A program made the position numbers and the translations under genes. Under the pieces are notes generated by a model. That model worked only from the letters and a program-made list of their open reading frames with translations. It was not told where the DNA came from and searched no databases. Positions 59,333 through 64,000 of a stretch of DNA of 64,000 bases are shown piece by piece. Each line of letters begins with the position of its first letter. Position 1 is the stretch's first letter. The stretch is from CAZDVK01 sp964508915 (GTDB taxonomy: Bacteria; Pseudomonadota; Alphaproteobacteria; Paracaedibacterales; CAIULA01), in the NCBI GenBank assembly GCA_964508915.1, contig CAZDVK010000008.1:4378-68377 (forward strand). The letters run 5' to 3'.

Positions 59333-59599
59333 CTACTCAAGATGTTGCATCTTTAAAAATAGGCTTTCTGTAAAGCTCATTAACGTTTGGCCCATGTATG
59401 ACATCATCAAAATCATCACCAAAAATAAAGCCACCATTTTAGGAACAAAAGTTAGGCTTTGTTCTTGAACCTGGGTGAGGGCTTGTATTAATGATACGAC
59501 AACCCCAACCGCAAGCCCAACTAGCATAAGAGGAAGGCTTAGCTTTAAGATCACGTACAGAGTTTCTCGCATAATGTCGCCAATACTTAAAACAGTCAT
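59333..59599 (-). CDS. fliQ: Flagellar export gate protein FliQ
   Basis: FliQ is a two-helix membrane protein in the flagellar export gate. The 88 residues match the family throughout: LYVILKLSLPLMLVGLAVGV, ISLIQALTQVQEQSLTFVPK, ALFLVMILMMSYMGQTLMSF. fliP, usually upstream, is not visible; the rplU promoter region begins upstream of it on the other strand. Confidence 0.95.
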   Translation of the reverse strand: MTVLSIGDIMRETLYVILKLSLPLMLVGLAVGVVVSLIQALTQVQEQSLTFVPKMVALFLVMILMMSYMGQTLMSFTESLFLKMQHLE

Positions 59600-59633
59600 G
59601 GTAGATAAAATTTCAAATTCCTATACAAAAATC

Positions 59634-59663
59634 TTGACACAGAGAGGCAGAACAAGATAGATA
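59634..59663 (+). promoter_or_regulatory. Predicted promoter of rplU-rpmA
   Basis: A perfect -35 TTGACA (59634-59639) is followed after 18 bases by TAGATA (59658-59663), about 85 bases before the rplU ATG. This fits a strong housekeeping promoter for the ribosomal protein operon. Confidence 0.55.
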
Positions 59664-59747
59664 AAAGTATGTTTTGTGGTCAAATTTTGTCCGCAACCTA
59701 GTTGTATTGAATTAATGAAAAGTTTTTTTTAAAGGGTTACCCCTCAG

Positions 59748-60062
59748 ATGTTTGCGATTGTTAAAACAGGTGGAAAACAGTACCGTGTTGCTGAAAATAG
59801 TGTGATTCGTGTTGAAAAATTAGAAGCTGAAGCTGGTTCAAAAATTGAACTGTCTGATGTTCTGATGATTGCGGATGGCAAAAAGTCTAGCATTGGAACG
59901 CCTTTTGTTTCTGGTGCAAAGGTTCAGGCCACGGTTGTTGAACAGATGCGTGACCGTAAGGTTATTATTTTTAAGAAAAAGCGTCGTCACAATTATCGTC
60001 GCAAAAAGGGGCATCGCCAGCATTTAACGGTTTTGAAAATTAATAAAATCGTTGCGGCGTAA
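59748..60062 (+). CDS. rplU: 50S ribosomal protein L21
   Basis: L21 binds 23S rRNA in the large subunit. The 104 residues are complete: MFAIVKTGGKQYRVAENSVI opening, and the conserved basic end FKKKRRHNYRRKKGHRQHLT. The rplU-rpmA pairing, with rpmA 19 bases downstream, is standard. Obg, which usually follows, is not here. Confidence 0.98.
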   Translation: MFAIVKTGGKQYRVAENSVIRVEKLEAEAGSKIELSDVLMIADGKKSSIGTPFVSGAKVQATVVEQMRDRKVIIFKKKRRHNYRRKKGHRQHLTVLKINKIVAA

Positions 60063-60081
60063 GTTTTAAGGAGTATTTTTA

Positions 60082-60336
60082 ATGGCATCGAAAAAAGCAG
60101 GTGGTAGTTCCCGAAATGGCCGCGATTCTGATGGTCGTCGTTTAGGGGTTAAGTTATTCGGCGGTGAAGAAGCTGTGGCTGGCAATATTATTGTTCGTCA
60201 ACGTGGTACAAAATTTCATGCAGGTGCAAATGTTGGTATGGGTAAAGATCACACTTTGTTTGCCCTTGTGAACGGTGTTGTTTCTTTTTCAAAAGGAAGA
60301 AAAAATCGTTCCTTCATTTCTATTCTTCCAGCATAA
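60082..60336 (+). CDS. rpmA: 50S ribosomal protein L27
   Basis: L27 reaches the peptidyl transferase centre through its N-terminal tail. The 84 residues begin MASKKAGGSSRNGRDSDGRR and continue LGVKLFGGEEAVAGNIIVRQ, RGTKFHAGANVGMGKDHTLF, as usual. AAGGAG is 9 bases upstream of the ATG. It ends the operon, with the terminator at 60375. Confidence 0.98.
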   Translation: MASKKAGGSSRNGRDSDGRRLGVKLFGGEEAVAGNIIVRQRGTKFHAGANVGMGKDHTLFALVNGVVSFSKGRKNRSFISILPA

Positions 60337-60374
60337 GAGTTTTTCTCCACTCTAATCTTTTCTTTTATTGATCG

Positions 60375-60417
60375 ACCGCTTTCCTTTTTCTTCATTTTTA
60401 GGGAAGCGGTTTTTTTA
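60375..60417 (+). terminator. Rho-independent terminator of rplU-rpmA
   Basis: ACCGCTTTCC (60375-60384) pairs with GGGAAGCGGT (60401-60410) with one G-U pair, then seven T. Strong intrinsic terminator. It overlaps the end of the convergent methyltransferase gene. Confidence 0.85.
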
Positions 60418-61018
60418 TTGGTTTAAATTTTGCAAGCCATACGGTGGCGTCGCCACACTCGGGGTCTGATGTTTTGTGGTCCAGTAACTCAAACCCATAT
60501 TGATTCAGTAAGGTTTTGTATTCATTGGGTGACAGGGAGGCATGATATAGATTTTCACCACCGTTGTTGCTCCAAACTTCCCCAGCTTCGTTGCCTGATG
60601 TAAACAGCAAAATGCCACCATCGTTGAGATGAGATGCAAATGTTTTAAACATTTCTCGTTGGTCGTTTTGCGATAAGTGGAAAAAGCTGTGCCAGGCGAT
60701 GGTCAAGTCAAACTTACAACTTAACGATAATTCCCGCATGTCACCTATTAGAAAACATCCGCTTGGTAACCTTTGTTTCGCCATGTTAATGAGTTCTTGG
60801 CAGCCATCCACGCCTGTAAGCTGAAAATTTCTATCAATGAAGTATTGGGCGATTGGTTCGCCCATTCCACAACCAAGGTCTAAGATAGAAGCATTGGGTT
60901 TTAAATATGCAATGGCTTTATCTAACCAGGCTTTTTCAAACAAATCTCGGGAACGATGCTCATCAAACCATTTTGATATCTTGCTATAGGATTCTATTAC
61001 GGTTTTTGAAGGGGGCAT
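60398..61018 (-). CDS. Class I SAM-dependent methyltransferase
   Basis: The 206-residue protein has SAM motifs ILDLGCGMGEPIAQYF and LTGVDGCQELINMA, then IGDMRELSLSCKFDLTIAWH and LNDGGILLFTSGNEAGE. It fits the Methyltransf_25/11 type; target unknown. It is monocistronic, convergent with rpmA and divergent from ndk across 138 bases. Its last codons overlap the rpmA terminator hairpin. Not similar enough to the methyltransferase at 55889 to be called a paralogue. Confidence 0.85.
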   Translation of the reverse strand: MPPSKTVIESYSKISKWFDEHRSRDLFEKAWLDKAIAYLKPNASILDLGCGMGEPIAQYFIDRNFQLTGVDGCQELINMAKQRLPSGCFLIGDMRELSLSCKFDLTIAWHSFFHLSQNDQREMFKTFASHLNDGGILLFTSGNEAGEVWSNNGGENLYHASLSPNEYKTLLNQYGFELLDHKTSDPECGDATVWLAKFKPIKKPLP

Positions 61019-61156
61019 AAAGTGTATGATTTTTCTATCGTATGATCTTTAGATAAGCCCATCATATGTCAACAGCGCGTGCTTTGTACCTTGTTTTTTT
61101 GGGGTTTTTGCTATATAAAATAGGTCACTATCTCAAATTTTTTAGGTTTATTTTTC

Positions 61157-61579
61157 ATGGCTACACAAAGAACATTATCAATTATTAAGCCAGACGCGAC
61201 GCGTCGTAATTTAACGGGTCAAATTAATGCGCTGATCGAAGCCAACGGCTTGCGTATTATTGCCCAAAGAAGAATGTGGCTTACAGAAGCACAAGCTCAA
61301 GCTTTTTACGCTGTGCATTCGGAAAGGTCATTTTTCAATGACTTGTGTTCTTTTATGATTTCAGGCCCTGTTGTTGTTCAAGTTTTAGAAGGTGAAAACG
61401 CTGTTTCCCTTTACCGTGACGTGATGGGGGCAACAAACCCTGCTAATGCTGCTGAGGGCACAATTCGTAAGCAATTCGCAGAATCTATTGAGGCGAACTC
61501 AGTTCATGGATCTGACTCTCTTGAAAATGCGGAGCTTGAAATTGCCTTTTTCTTCAGCAAACTTGAAATTGTTGGATAA
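61157..61579 (+). CDS. ndk: Nucleoside diphosphate kinase
   Basis: Ndk balances NTP and dNTP pools by phosphate transfer through a His. The 140 residues have TLSIIKPDATRRNLTGQINA at the start, and ESIEANSVHGSDSLENAELE, with the active His in NSVHGSDS. It is complete. Its end overlaps the start of pgsA by 8 bases. Confidence 0.97.
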   Translation: MATQRTLSIIKPDATRRNLTGQINALIEANGLRIIAQRRMWLTEAQAQAFYAVHSERSFFNDLCSFMISGPVVVQVLEGENAVSLYRDVMGATNPANAAEGTIRKQFAESIEANSVHGSDSLENAELEIAFFFSKLEIVG

Positions 61580-62102
61580 TTTAACGTTTGCCAATTTTCT
61601 GACCTGTTGTCGGATGATTTTGGCACCTGTTATTGTTTACTATATCTGTATAGGGCAGCAAGCTGTGGCTTTTGCCCTATTTTTTTTAGCCAGTTTAACT
61701 GATTTTTTTGATGGTTTTTTTGCCCGAAAAAACCACACCACGACGTCTTTAGGTAAAATACTAGACCCGTTAGCTGACAAAGTTTTGGTGGCATTTATTT
61801 ATGTGGCGTTAATGGTCATGGGGAAGGTTCCCGTATGGCTTTTGACAACCATTTTGTTGCGGGATTTTTTGATTATAGGGGGGTTGGCTGTTGGGTGGCG
61901 CTATTCTTTGCCATTGAAGATGAAGCCAATTTTTTCAAGCAAATTGAACACATTTTTGCAACTTTTGTTGTGTGTTCTTTTATTGTGTCCCTTTTATATT
62001 CATGAGGGCTTTATTCAATGGCTAATTTATGTCACCTTTGTAAGTACAGTTTATTCAGGAGGGGCCTATGCCCGCATTTTTGTCCAAGCTTTTCGAAGGT
62101 GA
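61572..62102 (+). CDS. pgsA: CDP-diacylglycerol-glycerol-3-phosphate phosphatidyltransferase
   Basis: PgsA makes phosphatidylglycerol phosphate from CDP-DAG. The CDP-alcohol phosphotransferase signature is DGFFARKNHTTTSLGKILDP, then LADK (DG-x2-AR-x8-G-x3-D-x3-D). The start is a TTG at 61572 (or 61569), giving 176 residues and overlapping ndk by 8 bases; no Shine-Dalgarno is seen, so translation may be coupled. Four or five membrane helices. It overlaps perM by 35 bases. Confidence 0.88.
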   Translation: MDNLTFANFLTCCRMILAPVIVYYICIGQQAVAFALFFLASLTDFFDGFFARKNHTTTSLGKILDPLADKVLVAFIYVALMVMGKVPVWLLTTILLRDFLIIGGLAVGWRYSLPLKMKPIFSSKLNTFLQLLLCVLLLCPFYIHEGFIQWLIYVTFVSTVYSGGAYARIFVQAFRR

Positions 62103-63159
62103 ATATTTTTTCAGATATGCTTTCGTTTTAGCTGCTGTTGCTGCCCTTTTTGTTTTTGTCTTTGACAGTATCAGCGGTATTTTGCCACCTTTTTTGGCTG
62201 GGTTTTTGGGCGCGTATATTTTAAATAATTTGGTTCAACGCTTTGAAAAATGGGGTTTGCCTCGATCTTTGGCTTCGGCGATCGTCGTTTTAGCATTGTT
62301 ATTTTTCCTTGTGTTGCTTGTGGTGTTTGCCCTTCCATTCCTTCAAAGGGAGCTGGCTTCTTTAATCGATAAGCTTCCGGCAATTGCTCAAAAACTGTTT
62401 GGTAGACTTAACCCGTTGTTTACATATTTTTCTGGAAAGTTTAACGGCCTAGACATGAGCCCTGTTGAGTATCAGGCTACCCAGTATATGGGGACCATCA
62501 TTCAATGGATTGCCCAAACCACCTTGAACTTACTATCAAATGGTATGGTTGTGGCGAATGTCATATCTTTGACTATTTTGACGCCTATTATACTGTTTTA
62601 CTTGCTAACCGACTGGCCTAAGTTGATTCATTTTGTTAATTCCAGATTGCCAGAAGGGTACGAATCGCCAATCCGAGATGTGGCGTTACGTATTGACTCG
62701 ACTCTGCGAAGCTATGCAAAAGGTCAGCTAATTGTATCGTCTATCTTGATGGTTCTTTATACAACAAGTCTTTTGACGGTTGGTTTAAGTCATGCTTTTT
62801 TGATTGGCGTTTTAACGGGTTTTTTCTCTGTTATTCCATTTATTGGTATTTTAATGGGCTTTTTTGCAGCGATTAGTGTTGCTGTATCGACCTTCGATAG
62901 TTGGAGTTCCATCAGCTTGGTTGTTTTGGTGTATACATTGATTCCTTTGCTTGAGGCCAATTTTTTAACCCCACGATTTATTGGTGAAAAAATTGGCCTT
63001 CATCCGGTATGGATATTGTTTTCAATACTGGCCAGTGCCAAAGTGTTTGGGTTTATGGGCGTTTTGTTTGCCCTTCCTTTGGCTGGGATAATTGGCGTTA
63101 TTGTGCGTACTTTGTTTTGTTATGAAGCCAAAAAAGGAAAGGTGTCATATGGATCGTAA
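62068..63159 (+). CDS. perM: AI-2E/PerM-family membrane transporter
   Basis: A 363-residue membrane protein with about eight helices, including GILPPFLAGFLGAYILNNLV near the N-terminus and ISLVVLVYTLIPLLEANFLT, PRFIGEKIGLHPVWILFSIL near the C-terminus; these are the typical AI-2E family motifs (E-x2-xxLTPR-xxG). Members are putative permeases for autoinducers, Na+/H+ or lipids; the substrate is unclear. AGGAGG lies 6 bases before ATG. It overlaps pgsA upstream and the CoxF-like gene downstream. Confidence 0.9.
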   Translation: MPAFLSKLFEGEYFFRYAFVLAAVAALFVFVFDSISGILPPFLAGFLGAYILNNLVQRFEKWGLPRSLASAIVVLALLFFLVLLVVFALPFLQRELASLIDKLPAIAQKLFGRLNPLFTYFSGKFNGLDMSPVEYQATQYMGTIIQWIAQTTLNLLSNGMVVANVISLTILTPIILFYLLTDWPKLIHFVNSRLPEGYESPIRDVALRIDSTLRSYAKGQLIVSSILMVLYTTSLLTVGLSHAFLIGVLTGFFSVIPFIGILMGFFAAISVAVSTFDSWSSISLVVLVYTLIPLLEANFLTPRFIGEKIGLHPVWILFSILASAKVFGFMGVLFALPLAGIIGVIVRTLFCYEAKKGKVSYGS

Positions 63160-63256
63160 CTTAAAACAGCGGAACCTTGCTTTATTGGCTATTCTTTTGG
63201 CTTTAAGCTTGCTGTTTTATGCCCTTTCGTTTGTTCGTATGGGAAGCTACCATTAG
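63149..63256 (+). CDS. Tiny CoxF-like membrane protein
   Basis: A 35-codon gene with AAAGG seven bases upstream of ATG 63149 and stop TAG 63254-63256. It encodes a charged start (MDRNLKQRN), one membrane helix (LALLAILLALSLLFYALSFV) and a short end RMGSYH. Many alphaproteobacteria carry such a tiny protein (CoxF-type, ending ...VRMG) directly before CtaG; its role in cytochrome oxidase assembly is presumed. It overlaps perM by 11 bases and ctaG follows after 1 base. Confidence 0.7.
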   Translation: MDRNLKQRNLALLAILLALSLLFYALSFVRMGSYH

Positions 63257-63257
63257 G

Positions 63258-63785
63258 GTGTCTTCGTCATCGCCTAAAAAAGTTGGTTTTATTTTAACAG
63301 CTATTAGCCTTGCTATGCTTGGTATGGCGTATGCCGCTGTTCCCTTATATAGATTAATTTGTCAAAAAACAGGGTTTGGGGGGACACCCCAGGTAGCTGT
63401 GTCTGCATCTAATGTAACAACCAATAGAACCATCAAAGTTCAATTTACAGCTACCGTTCATCGTGATTTACCTTGGACTTTTTTTCCTAAGCAACATGAA
63501 ATAACTGTTAAGTTGGGGCAAAATTTTTTGGTACATTTCGTGGCCCAAAACAATAGTCAAAGGCCGATTATTGGTATGGCAACCTATAATGTTTCACCGG
63601 ATAAAGCAGGAATTTATTTTAATAAAGTTCAGTGTTTTTGCTTTGATGAACAATTGCTACAGCCGGGTGAATCGGTTGATATGCCTGTTTTGTTCTATGT
63701 CGATCCAGATATGGATAAAGATCATAATTTAGATGGTGTAACAACCATTACATTGTCGTATACGTTTTTTGAATACAAAAAATAG
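63258..63785 (+). CDS. ctaG: Cytochrome c oxidase assembly protein CtaG (Cox11)
   Basis: Cox11/CtaG inserts Cu into subunit I of cytochrome c oxidase. GTG 63258, just after the preceding stop, is chosen as the family start; 175 residues. A single N-terminal membrane helix (VGFILTAISLAMLGMAYAAV) is followed by PLYRLICQKTGFGGTPQ and the copper motif VQCFCFDEQLLQPGESVDMP, CFCF being the copper-binding pair. The C-terminal beta-sandwich ends TITLSYTFFEY. The oxidase genes themselves (coxABC) are not in view. Confidence 0.95.
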   Translation: MSSSSPKKVGFILTAISLAMLGMAYAAVPLYRLICQKTGFGGTPQVAVSASNVTTNRTIKVQFTATVHRDLPWTFFPKQHEITVKLGQNFLVHFVAQNNSQRPIIGMATYNVSPDKAGIYFNKVQCFCFDEQLLQPGESVDMPVLFYVDPDMDKDHNLDGVTTITLSYTFFEYKK

Positions 63786-64000
63786 AAAATGCGACCCCTC
63801 TTTTTTTACGATTTTTTAACCTCATTTTAACCACCTTGGCCTTAGAATCACAAATGGAGGTAAGCTAAACCATCTGAGGGGTGGTTCGAAGCGAGACGTT
63901 GAATTATGTCTATTTTCTATCTTATCACCGTGTATGGGTGGGGTTAGAAAACCCGTTCGGCTGACTGTACCACAAGCGCTTGTGGCATGCAAAAGTTGGC
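63786..64000 (+). other. Non-coding structured tail with 16-bp palindrome; no gene recognised
   Basis: After ctaG there is a 215-base stretch with no long frame. It holds ACCCCTC (63793-63799), which can pair with GAGGGGT about 80 bases later; a 13-codon frame near 63908 with no certain support; and a perfect 16-bp palindrome CCACAAGCGCTTGTGG (63970-63985) near the end. An ATG at 63987 could open a gene beyond the window edge. The content might be a leader region or an RNA; nothing could be assigned. Confidence 0.4.

Noticed and set aside
63900..63960. Possible tRNA or 13-codon leader peptide near the end
   Set aside because: The short frame (MSIFYLITVYGWG) has no clear ribosome binding site or run of one regulatory codon, and no cloverleaf could be drawn.

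Overview
The window looks like a chromosomal segment of a moderately AT-rich, host-associated alphaproteobacterium. The alphaproteobacterial assignment rests on a circularly permuted two-piece tmRNA gene, the alpha-type SspB adaptor, GapR (DUF2312), the GST-like division protein FzlA with its family C-terminus, a CarD regulator, a three-subunit transhydrogenase (PntAA/AB/B), and CtaG preceded by a tiny CoxF-like membrane protein. The many secreted proteins without recognisable families, one with FG-rich repeats and two with twin CX3C motifs, together with orphan secretion genes, suggest an intracellular or protist-associated lineage such as Holosporales/Paracaedibacter-like bacteria. That placement is inference, not proof.

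Layout. 1-1.7 kb: the miaB 3' end and two secreted orphans. 1.7-7 kb (minus strand): two-piece ssrA, sspB, gmk, ftsA, pfkA, anmK. 7-15 kb (minus): VOC protein, cdsA, uppS, a Lon-N protein, then a DsbA-like/RND adaptor/RND permease operon. 15-18.6 kb: gyrA, argR and gapR. 18.6-22.2 kb: a tandem pair of large paralogous secreted proteins. 22.5-28.3 kb: solitary sdhA, a secreted twin-CX3C protein, prfB with its programmed +1 frameshift, rnpB, and two small paralogous secreted proteins. 28.3-32.3 kb: prmC and the pnt operon. 32.5-38.8 kb: fzlA, dnaN, an arnD-like deformylase, a lipoprotein hydrolase, xerD, pepA. 38.9-47.6 kb: FG-repeat secreted protein, a gspF/L-like/M-like mini-operon, tssA, tamB. 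47.7-52 kb: secreted orphan, rsmE, rpsO, truB, carD, fdxA. 52.2-56.7 kb: an accessory-looking stretch with an HSL-type esterase, a DUF952 protein, a 91-bp palindromic repeat element, and a tightly overlapping four-gene operon (nucleotidyltransferase-NTF2 fusion, Nudix, P-loop kinase, methyltransferase). 56.7-59.6 kb: flhB, a secreted orphan, fliR, fliQ. 59.7-64 kb: rplU, rpmA, a methyltransferase, ndk, pgsA, perM, coxF-like, ctaG, and an unresolved structured tail.

How the parts relate. Several neighbourhoods make functional sense: tmRNA beside its proteolysis adaptor SspB; prfB near prmC, whose product methylates release factors; flagellar export genes together; envelope lipid synthesis (uppS, cdsA) together. 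Others are split from their usual partners: sdhA without sdhBCD, ftsA without ftsQ/ftsZ, tamB without tamA, tssA without other type VI genes, and three type II secretion/type IV pilus platform genes without an ATPase or pilins. No tRNA, rRNA, insertion sequence or CRISPR array was recognised.
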